Source: Numida meleagris (lineage: Eukaryota > Chordata > Aves > Galliformes > Numididae). Taken from it: a stretch of DNA of 64,000 nt. Within the stretch, counting starts at the first letter, position 1. Each line of letters starts with the position of its first letter. Position numbers and translations under genes: made by a program. The notes under the pieces were generated by a model. It was not told the origin of the DNA and ran no database searches. It saw nothing but the letters and a program-made list of their open reading frames with translations. This document shows, in pieces, positions 54,087 to 64,000 of this stretch. The stretch is taken from contig NC_034424.1 in NCBI RefSeq assembly GCF_002078875.1, forward strand, positions 6,693,299-6,757,298, written 5' to 3'.

Positions 54087-55360
54087 GGTGGTGGCCACGC
54101 AGCTGGTGGCTGTCGCGGCGTGCTCGGTGCCTGTGGTGGTGTGGGCACTGCTGTGCTCAGGGCCGGATGCTCGAGGCGGGTTTAGAGGTGTAGGAGGAAG
54201 AAGGAGCTGAAAGCGAAAGGGGAGAGGCCACCCTGCATTGCTTAATCTGGGAAATCTGCGTCTCGTGAGCTCATACTCAGATAAGTTCTGTGGAGGGAAC
54301 TGGGCTGGGGCAGAGAGTCAGAGGGAGGTGATGGTGCTCCACACATCTTCACCACGAACCTGGCAGTCCCCCCTGGGCAGGGCAAAGCCACTAAAACAGA
54401 ACATTTATGGGCCGATCCCTGCAGGAACTGGTCACCCCAGCAGAAAGTCCCCTTACTAAGGTCACAGCTCTGCCCTTGTGGAACTGGCAGCAGCTGAGGG
54501 TTGCTTCTTTTTGCTGGGGTGAATTACATCCGTAGGAGCTGCCCCAGGAAAGTTTTTCAATGTAAAACAGAGTAGAGGAAGAGGAAGGACAGAAACAGAG
54601 GGAGGTAAACCCAGGGGACATGAGGGAGCAGCTGAGGACAATGATGAGCACTGGTGGGGGTGGAATGGGGAGGGCAGCTCTGGCACATTGGGAGCAGCTG
54701 CTGGGGGGCTGGCAGTGCCCCCCTGCCCTGAGACCTGCAGCAGCAGCACAGTGCTGGAGTAGCTGTGGTTCCTGAGGGCTGTGTGGTCCAGGCTCACTCT
54801 GTAGGAAAGAGAGGTGAGCATTTGCATTCTGCAGTGGTTTCTACGCCCCAAATTTGCGTGGGAGCTCTGGTGATGGTTCAGGAGCTCACTGCCTCAGCTC
54901 AAAGCATTTTCCCTCCCTGCAGAGCCTCCTTGCTGTCTGCTTTCCCTTCCCCAACCACCAAACTCTGCATTTAGTGCCCGACTGATGGCTGGGGATTCAC
55001 AACTGACTCAGCCACTCGGGACTGGGATTTTTCTGCAGCAAGAAAGGTCATAGAAGGGTGATGTAGAGACAACAGGACATTTCATCCCCAAATTTCCAGG
55101 GCTGTGTTGGCCTTTGCAGGGCTGTCACAATGTTTTCAGTGGGTGTGGGGTGTGCTGTCAGCTGCAGCTGACCTGGGGCTGCTCCCCACAGCCTCTGTTT
55201 GCAAACGCCATCAGTCATCGCTGTTGCATGCGGTTTGCTCTCATGGTAGCAATGCTCTGTGCAAGGCTGTGGTCCTGCACAGGACCATGGGGGTTAGGAA
55301 GTGCTGCTTCTGGTTGCACTGTGCAGACTGTGGAAAATCTGCAAGTGCTGCCTTTTTGCT
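54087..55360. other. SLC2A6 upstream flank
   Basis: This holds the SLC2A6 5' UTR and promoter (just above 54086, GC-rich to about 54200) and then unique sequence. I see no coding exon. Open frames here are short and lack splice and family support. Confidence 0.5.
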
Positions 55361-56885
55361 CTAACTTAATGTCAATGGTTTACGGGCGTTCAGCCCAGTT
55401 CCATGACGAATGGGACGGGGGATCCACAGGCCCACGCCCTGGGAAAAGGGAAAAGGGGAAAAGGGTAGGGCAGTTCGGGCAGCAATGTCTTTCCACAGTT
55501 CAGCAGCCCAAATAGGTTTACCCCTTCGTTGCCAGTTATTTTGTTCCCACTGCTGTAACCACCCCCATCAGGCATTTGCCACCATCCATGAGTCAGTATA
55601 GAGATAAAGCACTGGCCACCTCTCCCGTCCAGCAACATCTAAGGCCAGCTGGACAGCCGTTACCTCTGCAAATTGGCTGGATTCTCCTTTTCCTTCCGTG
55701 GCCTCTGCAACCTGTTGTGTAGGGCTCCACACCGCGGATTTCCATCTGCGATGCTTCCCTACAATACGACATGATCCATCTGTGAACAGGGCATATTTCT
55801 TTTCATTTTCTGGTAATTCACTGTATGGTGGGGCCTCTTTGGCACGTGATACCTCCTCTGCTGGTGATGTTCCAAACTTTTTACCTTCAGGCCAGTCCAT
55901 GATCACCTCTAAGATTTCTGGACGATTGAGGTTCCCCATCCGAGCTCGTTGCGTAATCAACGCAACCCACTTACTCCAAGTGGCATCAGTAGCATGATGG
56001 GTGGAGGGAACCTTTCCCTTAAACATCCAGTTGAGCACTGGCAGTCGAGGTGCTAGGAGGAGCTGCGTTTCAGTTCCGATTACTTCAGAAGCAGCTCAAA
56101 CCCGCTCATACGCGGCTAAGATCTCCTTCTCAGTTGGAGTGTAGTGCTCCTCAGACCCCTTGTAGGCTCGACTCCAGAATCCCAGGGGTCGGCCTCGGGT
56201 CTCTCCTGAGGCTCTTTGTCACAAACTCCAAGTGGGACCTTTCTCTCCAGCAGCAGTGTAGAGGATGTTCTTAACATCCTGTCCCGTCCATACTGGCCCC
56301 AGGGCCATGGCACGGGCTATCTCCTGTTTAATCTGCTCAAAAGCCTGCTGCTGCTCAGGACCCCACGTAAAGTGATTCTTCTTCTGCATCACCTGATAAA
56401 GGGGGCTCACAATGAGGCTATAGTTTCGAACGTGCATTCTCCAAAAGCCCACTATGCCCAGAAAAGATTGCGTCTCTTTCTTATTAGTGGGTGGAGACAT
56501 GGCAGTGATTTTGTCGACCACAGTCGCTGGGATGTGGCTACGTCCATCTTGCCACTTAATACCTAGGAACTGAATTTCCTGTGCAGGCCCTTTCACTTTG
56601 CTTCGCTTAATAGCAAAACCAGCTCGCAGGAGGATCTGGATTGTCTGCTCTCCTTTCTTGAAAACTTCCTTTGCTGTATCACCCCAAACAACAATGTCAT
56701 CAATGTACTGTAGGTGCTCAGGAGCACCGCCCTGTTCCAGTGCAGTTTGGATCAGCCCATGGCAAATGGTTGGGCTGTGTTTCCACCCCTGGGGCAAACG
56801 GTTCCAGGTGTACTGAACGCCACTCCAGGTGAAAGCAAACTGTGGTCTGCATTCTGTGGCCAACGGAATGGAAAAGAAGGCTGGC
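55361..56885 (-). mobile_element. Endogenous retrovirus pol remnant (ERV-L-like)
   Basis: On the minus strand a single frame runs from about 56885 down to 55361 and is interrupted only by TGA codons at 56221-56219, 56098-56096 and 55570-55568. The 56885-56220 part is a reverse transcriptase missing its N-terminal portion, with the YIDD-type catalytic motif, a PQG motif and thumb/connection sequence. The 56040-55570 part is an RNase H-like domain with its TDGS motif. Sequence beyond the last TGA may reach the RNase H end. The style of the RT (FLG-x-x-W, followed by a P-P-T turn and GFWR) resembles ERV-L, spuma-related elements. No LTR, gag, integrase or env is recognisable beside it. It is a defective genomic fossil. 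Confidence 0.8.
55441..55470 (+). other. G-quadruplex-forming motif
   Basis: Five runs of three or four G are spaced by AAAA (or TA for the last) within 30 bases on the plus strand. This meets the standard pattern for an intramolecular G-quadruplex. It lies inside the retroviral remnant. Confidence 0.6.
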
Positions 56886-58586
56886 AGCGGTGGGATGGGG
56901 CTGGCCCCCCCCAGGCTGGGGAGTGTGAGGCACCTCCTGGGCAGGTGGCCACTGCTTGTGGTTGCTGCAGACCTCGTTTAGGATGTGGTGTCTGTCCTAA
57001 GCCTGAACCACTTGGAAAGAGAGGAGTGCTCAACCCAACCTCCTCCTTTCTATCTGGGGCAAAAAAAGCACATTGGAGAGGAGCCCTGAAGCAGTCCGAT
57101 CTCCGAAACGCGAAGCGCTATCCAGTTGCTGTGCAGATTTGTCAACTGCTTCAAGCAGGAAATTACTTCGTGTCTTGAAAACCCTCCAAGCACCTGTAAC
57201 GCTGCGAGCACAGGGGAGCCGCTGTCTGCTGGCCTGGGCTCGGCGAGCCAAGGCTGAGCTGCTGGGCAGGGCCCGTCCCTTGGTGTCCCAGGGGGTGGTG
57301 GTTCCTTTGGTGCTGTGTTAGGGGTCCTGCGCTCAGGTTTGGTGAGCAATGCTTGCAGCACTGCATCTCTCTGCAACTTTCCCTGCATTTCTGTAGGCCC
57401 TAGCGAAGCTTACTGGGAGTGAAATAAGATGCACTGTAACCCCCATGGGCTCTGTGTTCAGCCATGGCATGGGAGGAGGGGGGCTCCAAGCCCTCGAGGG
57501 TGGCACAGGGGGGGATGAGGTGGCTGCGTTGTGATGGCAGCGCCAGGGCTGAGTGAAGGGTGATCTGCTGCTGCTGAGAGCTGCTGGCTGCCTCGGCCGC
57601 AGTGATGCACGGCTCCAGCTCAACGGGATCTTCCTCCCCCTCTGACAGCTGTGCGATCGATCACGACTATGTGCAAAAAAATAAACTGCATCAAAGCCAC
57701 TTGGCAACTGGACTAACCAGGTTCATAAATTAATTTCTGTCCCTCTTGTAAGGGAGAAGTCAGTCGCTCCTCGAGGCAATTTGTCTCCATCGCTCCTCTG
57801 GCTGCATCCCTTCATAAATCTTCCCTGTAAGTCTGGGCTGGTGATTGCTGGGTGGGTATTTGGGGGGGCATTAGTGCGATGTAGAGTTATGGTAGTGAAC
57901 AGGGTCCGTGTAAAATGTGGATGAATGGCATCTGTGGGGTCCAATTGCTGGGGGCCCTGGAGGGAGGTGGGGAGAGGGGGCTTTTGGCGCCAGCACCGTG
58001 CCCCCACAGAGCCCTCCGAGCCCCACGTTTGAGGGCTTTGCAAAATGGGGTCCTGTGCACCTTGCTCCAAAGGGGCATTGGTATCTGCAGCCCCAGCGGG
58101 GCTCTTCCAAGCAGACAGACAGAAGTCGGCTCTTCTCTGCTCTATCCCTCACCACGTCCCCCCCCCTTCAGAAAAAATATCACCACCTTCTCAGGCTGCC
58201 ATCTGTTTATTTGGTTGGACTCGGAACTCGCTGAAATGTCTTTCGATGGATGAAGCAACGGAGAGTAGAAGAACAGAGCCTGGCAGGCTGCTTGGTGAGT
58301 GGAAAATAATTTTTTGGGACTTTCTGGAGTTCGAAGCCCTGATGATGGATGTGCATGCAAGAGATGGTAATAGCTTTGTAAGTATCAAAACACAGAGCAA
58401 GAGAATAACTCTGGCTAATAGACTGAGGAATGGATGCTGGGCAGGATCTGCTCCGCTCTGACACAGCTGAATGATGGAGTGCTGTGGGCTCGGGAGCGGG
58501 GTCCTGCGTTCGTTTAATGTGTTGGAAAAAAAAAATGGGATAAGTAGTTTTGAGAAATATTACATACTCGCTATGAATGTGTTGGA
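56886..58586. other. Intergenic sequence
   Basis: GC-rich unique sequence follows the retroviral remnant. I see no exon with splice sites and family similarity, and no recognised repeat. Long GC-biased open frames here are not supported as genes. Confidence 0.5.
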
Positions 58587-58675
58587 AAATCATAGCATCG
58601 TTAAGGTTGGAAAAGACCTCTAAGATCATCACGTCCAACTGTTAACCCATCACCACCGTGCCCGGTTCATCAATT
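58587..58675 (-). mobile_element. CR1 fragment
   Basis: Reversed CR1 tail (aaatcatagcatcgttaagg) then ttggaaaagacctctaagat and the following accaccgtgcccggt-type text. Short, 5'-truncated copy. Confidence 0.85.
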
Positions 58676-60978
58676 GTTGGGTTTGGGGGTTTTGCTAGTT
58701 GCTGCAGCAAGGAAAGGCTTTGCTAATCCCACTCCTTTTTAACAGGCGGTTTTGGTGTCCCACTTCCAGCCTGGCCATCGTGGAAGCAGGGCTGAGCTGG
58801 CAGATGTGGGTGATCCTCTGTGTGGGCGCTGCCTTTTATCCACATCCTTACTGAGAGCAGCACACAGGCACAGGCTGCTCAGGGAGCGGTGGGGTCACTG
58901 CCCTAGAGGTGTCCCAGGACCAGGTGTGGCACTGAGGGATGTGGCAGTGGGCACAGAGGGGTGGGCTTGGGGATCTGAGAGGACTTTTCTCACCTTCACG
59001 GCTCTGTGATTCTTTGGGTTGTTTTTTTTTCTCCTGGTTGTTGGGGTTTTCTCCGGGCTCATCCAGCACAACTCCTGGAACAGGTGGGAGTGAGACAGCG
59101 GATAACTGGGCTGCAGGGGTGTCCCGTGGCAGGTTGTTGGGACTGGATGTCTTCTCTCCCAACACCCGGTGGCTTCGGCCGTCTGCAGCCTTGGGAGGAT
59201 GTTCTGCCCGTGTTTGGCTCATGCCCTTGGGGACTAAAAATGGAAAACAACAAGAAGAGAAAATCTGCTGTCAGCAATACTCAATATATCCGGAGCTGTG
59301 CTAGGGAACCGCCAAGCTTCCTGATACCCCGTGTCGGCAATGAGGTTAAAGAAAGCATAATTTCCATGAAGAATTTTTTTTTGAAGATATGTATATACAA
59401 TTTACATGTGTATGTATTTATATATAAAGTTTTTAGGTATCCAGTTTAATTTGCTGAGCTGCTCTGATGGATTCTGAAGTGGTGCCCATTCTGGGGCCAC
59501 CAGTTGGGGTTTTTGGAGACCCTTCTCTTGCCCATGGGCATCTTGGGCCGAGTGTTTTGGAGCAAAGCTGCTTTCTCTCTGATGGCACAGGCTGCGTTTC
59601 TTTATTCTTTAGGACACAAACCTCCCCCTAAATTCCTGAGAGCTGCTGCCTGCTCTTTCCTTGGCCGTGTGCGTTTTTTTTTTCCCGTTTAATACAATTT
59701 TTTTTTTTTTTTAAAGGGCAAAACAAAACAGATCATTTCCTCGATTTAATGTGAGCCAATTATGGCTCATGGGCTGTTAACTTCATCACCGCTTCTTCCA
59801 AGAAAGACCTTGGGTAAAACGAACCGGCGCGGCTCCGCGTGCGCCCGGCAAAGCCTCAGCCCCGGCGATTTATCCCCGTGGATGGAAAAAAGCTAAAGCC
59901 TATGTCGCACAAATGCCCTCTAAAGTATCCAACCACTTGTTGTACATCTGCTGACGGATACCAACTGGAAAGGAGATTAGTGCTCAGACTCCCGCGCTGG
60001 GCTGTCTGCTCCTCCTAATGAGGACCAGATTGCAGCCCCCGCCGGCGCTGCACCTCCAGCGGATGGCGGGGTGGGGAGGTGCCCGGGTGTGTGCCAGCAG
60101 CGTGGGACCGTGTCGGCTGCAGGATGGGGCTGGGCGCTGCTGGGACCTGCAGTGGGGCTGGGGGTGGCGTGGGGCGCTGGGGATGCGATGAGGGCTGCGG
60201 AGCTGTGCTTGGTGCTCTGCACGTTCACCCCAGTTTGGGTGCGATGGCGTTTCCAGAGGAACCATTGCACCCCTCCAATTTGGGCACCGCCAGCTTGGGG
60301 CCAGCACCCAGCTGGGGTGAAATCCTACAGCAGCACCACATGGGACGCATCACCTCCCACCCCGCGTGCTATTTCCCACCCTTCTTTGCCTCAGGAATTA
60401 ACGTGCTTTGTGGCACTAAAAGCAGTGGGGGGCCATACCCAGGGCTGTCCCCAGCCGTCCCATGTCCCGGGCCACCTCTGTTTGCTGGGGGCTGTGGGCA
60501 GCACGGCGCTTTGCCCACTGCCTGGTGCTGCGCAGCCGTCTCCTGAAGTGCTCCGTCTCCTGGCTGGGGGCCAGCACAGGAATGTTAACGTTTTTCTGTG
60601 GCTAATTCGGGGCCGTGGGCAGGCCCCGGTGCTGGCGCTTGTTTTATTTTATGTTTCTTTTCAGCGGTGGTTGAATTGAAAATTAAGATGTGCTGGGACC
60701 TAATCCCAAAGAAAAATGCCAGCGCGCTCCCCTGGGGCCCGGGGGTGAAGCTGTGGGGTGGGCAGGGTGCGTCCCCATCCCAGGGCTGGGGAAAGCCAGG
60801 CACGGTGCTTCCCACCTGAGGTGAGCTGGGGAGGGCTCGTAAAGGACTTGCCACCCTGGCCATGAGGTTTTCTTATTTCCTACTTTATTATTAATATTAT
60901 TCTGGATTTGGGGTTTTTGGTGTTTTTAGTGGTGGCTGGAGACAGGCTCTGTGGGGCATGGGGAAGTAGGAAGGAAAG

Positions 60979-61210
60979 ATCACAGAATCATTAAGGCTGG
61001 AAAAGGCCTCTAAGATCCCCACCCAGCCCACCTCACCGTGCCCACTGACACATCCCTCAGTGCCACATCTCCACGGTTCTGGAGCACCTCTGGGATGGTG
61101 ACCCCAGCACTCCCTGGGCAGCTGAGATAGTGCAGCACTGCTCTTTTGGGGAAGAAATTTCTTATGTTATCCAACCTGAACCTCCCCTGAATCCCTCATC
61201 CTAAAATGAT
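60979..61210 (-). mobile_element. CR1 fragment
   Basis: Begins atcacagaatcattaaggct and continues through a diverged CR1 3' region (ggaaaaggcctctaagatcc, then accgtgcccactgacac and gtgccacatctccacggttc). It is longer than the other fragments. Confidence 0.85.
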
Positions 61211-61299
61211 GAGCTGGGATTGTCACGTCAGGGGGAGCAGCAAACAGCTGCATCCTCAGAGCAGGGGATAAGGAGCTTTCTGTGAGCTCGTTTCACAGG

Positions 61300-61370
61300 A
61301 TCCTTTTAACCCCTATGATCCTTATGGGTCCCTTCCAACTTGGGATGTTTGATGATTCTATGAACCCATT
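61300..61370 (+). mobile_element. Possible CR1 3' end
   Basis: The stretch containing gggtcccttccaacttggga and ending gatgattctatgaaccc looks like the last bases of a CR1 in the sense direction, facing the copy at 60979-61210. Very short. Confidence 0.5.
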
Positions 61371-64000
61371 TGTCCTTCTCTCAGAAAACCTTGCAGGTGA
61401 AATCTGGAGGTCTGAAGATGCATTTCTGCTCTGTCGGCCACCTATGAACAGGACGATGGCGTTACGGCTGCCTTGCCGATCCTTGGGTGGATCTTCAACG
61501 CTCCTGGGCAGATTTCACCTGCTTTATTGGCATAAGCACACCCAGCCCTGTCATCTTGACGTGTCCCCTGGTGCCCCATGCTTTATCATTCGAGGTCATG
61601 GGGAGCACACTAAATATTTTCATTTGTTAATGGTCATGCAGAGACTTTGGGGATCGGGATGCGCCGCGTGCATTCAAGCGCCTTCACCTCTCATGCAGGT
61701 GGCGGTGATACGCAGGGGCGACTCAGAGGCTCCCAAAACTCATTTCCCCTGGGAAAGCATCCTAAGCCCTACACATCCCAAATGCATACCGGGTCCTGCA
61801 GGATGAGGCTGGAGAATGAGGGAGCGAGAGGGAGCGGGGTTTGGATGGGATGGGAAGGGGAGGTGCTGCTGTGCCTTTTGGGGAGCCCCCAGTGCCCTGC
61901 CCGCCACACAGAGCTCATGTGAAACTCATTAAAAGTGTGAGGAGAGGGAGCACGATGGTTGGGAATCGTTTTGTTTGGGTTTCTAAAACGTGCGCATGAA
62001 AACACTGTGTGGTTTTCTGACAAATTTGAAACAGTGCTATTCAATTCACTCCAGCGTTGCTACTGTTGATCTAGCAGACTGTAAAGCATTTATTGGAGTT
62101 GCTTGAGGCGAACTTAAGCATCTGTGGAATAACAAGTCCAGGAAGTAATTGCATCCACAAGGAAAATATTTTTATGTATAATTCAGTGACCCATTTTATA
62201 AACATTGCGGTTCCACCTTGGACTCTTTTTTTTTTTTCTTCTTTTTTTTCTTTTCCCATTTTTTTCCCCTTTTCACCCACAGCCTTCCCCCATCCAAGCG
62301 GTTGGCCAAGTCTGCGGGATTGGGTTTGGTGGTTTGTGCCTTTGGGCAGGCGCCAGGGCGGAGGCGGGAGGGACACCCTGGGGTGCCCAGCGGTGGTCCT
62401 GCGGTGGGGGGACACTGGTGCCAACACAGAGAGACGGCGCGGATGGCTCCCGCAGAGCCTGGCAGGCGCAGGGGGATTGTCTCAGGGCAATGGCTTTGCT
62501 TTATTCCTGAGCTTTATGAGTCACCCGCAGCCTGTGTGGCATCGTGCTGGGGTTGGGATCGCTGGTATCCAGGACCTTGTGCTGTCCCCATGTCCTCAGC
62601 ACTGGGGACATCACACGGTGCTGGGAAGTGGGGCTGTCGGCAGAGCCAGCCCTGCCACGGAGCTGTCTGCTGGGGGACGAGCCAGCCCTGCCGTGGTGGC
62701 TGATGAAAGCGTTATATTGATGCTTTCCTTTGAGTTATGTTTCTTTGGGCGAAGGGAAGTGGGCTGAAAACAAAAAGGCAACCAACCATGCTTTGGAGGA
62801 GTTGGGTTTCCCATCAAAATTCTTTTGGCAGCTGAAAGCCACGTTGGATTTTTTGATTTCACAATTGTCCATTTTTGGGTAGATTTTTTGGGGGGGAGAG
62901 GGGGATTCATTTCCATGCAATAGGAATGCTTCTTCCCAAGCACCATTCCCAACCAGGGGCACTGAGGGCTCGGAGCTGCAGGGACCCAGCTCCACAGCAC
63001 ACAGCCTGGGGACACTGAGCACAAAGTCACCATCATCTCATGGTCCACATCCTCTGTGCTGCGCTACAGGACCTGAACCCCTGAACACCCCCAGTGCTGG
63101 GTTGCACCCCTGGTGCTCACTGTCCTGTAAATCCCTGCAGTGACCTCTCTAAGCCAGGCAATGCCGAAAATCAATGGACAGAGCCAAAGACAAGGGTGTC
63201 AGGATGTGGCTCCCCACCTTTTCCCAATGCTTTTCTCCCCATCCTCCATGCTCTGCTATGAGCCCTGCAGCAAGGCTGAGTGCCTGGCCCCTCTCCAGGG
63301 GGGAGAACAAAGCAAAACAAAGCAGCCCTGGGAGTAAATATTATCTGGATACGAAGGAACGCTATGTTTCTTTGTATGGGTCTAGAATTTCTGCCTTTTA
63401 ACAGCTAACCTTGACTCAGCCAATATCCACAACATGCAGCCCTGGCCAAAATATGCTGGGCCTTCAAGTACCACAACAGCTGTTTTTCTTGCTAAAATAC
63501 AACATTAAATTTTTTGGACGGCTGGATGCTTCCTTGATGAAAGTGGAATAAGGGGCTATTTTCCTCCTTCCCTCTCCTTCTCTTTCTCTCCCCCTCTCCT
63601 CGTTCCCCTATCTCCCAAGCCCCGGTGGGACTGGAGCCCCCAGCACCCAGTTGTAAGGAGAGGGCTGTGGGCTGTGGGCTGCTCGGTGCCCCCCCTGCTC
63701 CTGGATCCCTCCCAACACCCAGAGAGCCCTGGCCAGCAGTGGTTGCAGCCCTGACATCTTGTTTTGCTGATGGTCTGTCGGATGTCCAAAAGGTTCTGCT
63801 GTTAAAATAGGGGAACCGAGGGACGCGGGGTGGTGATGATGCTCCTGCACGTGCCCAAGGGGACCCTGTGGTGCTGGTGGGACCCCGGTGGGCTTTGCAC
63901 TTTGCGCACCCTATCCATGCAAGCAATACAGTTTGATGCTTTTTCAAGGGCTGCAGCTGATGATGTGATGCAGGAACACAGGGGCTACATCCAACCCTGT
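61371..64000. other. Intergenic sequence with AT-rich islands
   Basis: No coding exon is supported. In human the next gene is MYMK on the same strand as SLC2A6; I searched for its conserved peptides on both strands and did not find them, so it probably lies beyond the right edge. Unique AT-rich islands stand out at about 61960-62220, 62700-62890 and 63330-63530 against GC-rich surroundings. A pyrimidine run is at 62219-62276. Confidence 0.45.

Noticed and set aside
57030..57388. Overlapping minus-strand frames after the ERV remnant, considered as upstream retroviral gag or pol
   Set aside because: No retroviral motif such as a zinc knuckle or protease active site can be seen, and the frame is not continuous with the RT.
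62093..62767. 224-codon plus-strand frame
   Set aside because: It runs through a pyrimidine tract (62219-62276) and then GC-rich sequence, with no family similarity or splice logic.
54087..64000. MYMK or ADAMTSL2 exons expected from human gene order
   Set aside because: I looked for their conserved peptides on both strands and found none. They probably lie to the right of the window.

Overview
The window looks like the genome of a galliform bird, most likely chicken. Genes have vertebrate-type introns with GT-AG splice sites, CR1 retroposon tails are scattered throughout, there is a spuma-like (ERV-L type) endogenous retrovirus remnant, and every protein is closest to a vertebrate family. 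The gene order SURF4 - STKLD1 - REXO4 - ADAMTS13 - CACFD1 - SLC2A6 matches the conserved block on human 9q34.2. It is probably the chicken chromosome 17 equivalent, but that assignment rests on gene order and recognised families, not on a database search.

Layout. 1-1575: the first coding exon and part of intron 1 of SURF4 on the minus strand. 1576-2411: a CpG-rich divergent promoter shared with STKLD1 and holding an A43 tract. 2412-14264: STKLD1, plus strand, 19 coding exons, 638 aa, a pseudokinase followed by helical repeats. 14841-18999: REXO4, minus strand, 8 exons, 437 aa, tail-to-tail with STKLD1. 19000-19602: a second divergent CpG-rich promoter, shared by REXO4 and ADAMTS13. 19603-37299: ADAMTS13, plus strand, 30 exons, 1461 aa. 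40045-45521: CACFD1, plus strand, 5 exons, 174 aa, with what seems to be a 3' UTR of about 4.3 kb. 50418-54086: SLC2A6, minus strand, 10 exons, 510 aa, converging on CACFD1. 54087-64000: no gene that I can support. This stretch holds the retroviral pol remnant, CR1 pieces and a few unique AT-rich islands that could be regulatory.

The genes are not one pathway. STKLD1 is a degenerate kinase of unknown role, REXO4 a nuclear DEDDh exonuclease, ADAMTS13 the secreted von Willebrand factor protease, CACFD1 a four-helix vesicle membrane protein of the Flower family, and SLC2A6 a GLUT6-type hexose transporter. They share a compact arrangement: two head-to-head pairs with common promoters and two tail-to-tail pairs whose poly(A) signals lie less than 200 bases apart.

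Exon joins were worked out by hand by matching reading frame, splice sites and remembered family sequences. The joined reading frames close without a stop in all five complete genes. The most interesting points are a full-length ADAM-type prodomain in ADAMTS13 (mammals have a very short one), one thrombospondin repeat fewer than in human, a GC-AG intron in SLC2A6 made almost wholly of a CR1 copy, a string of symmetrical one-repeat exons in STKLD1, a possible mobile element next to a phase-compatible cryptic exon in STKLD1, and a retroviral pol frame interrupted only by three in-frame TGA codons.
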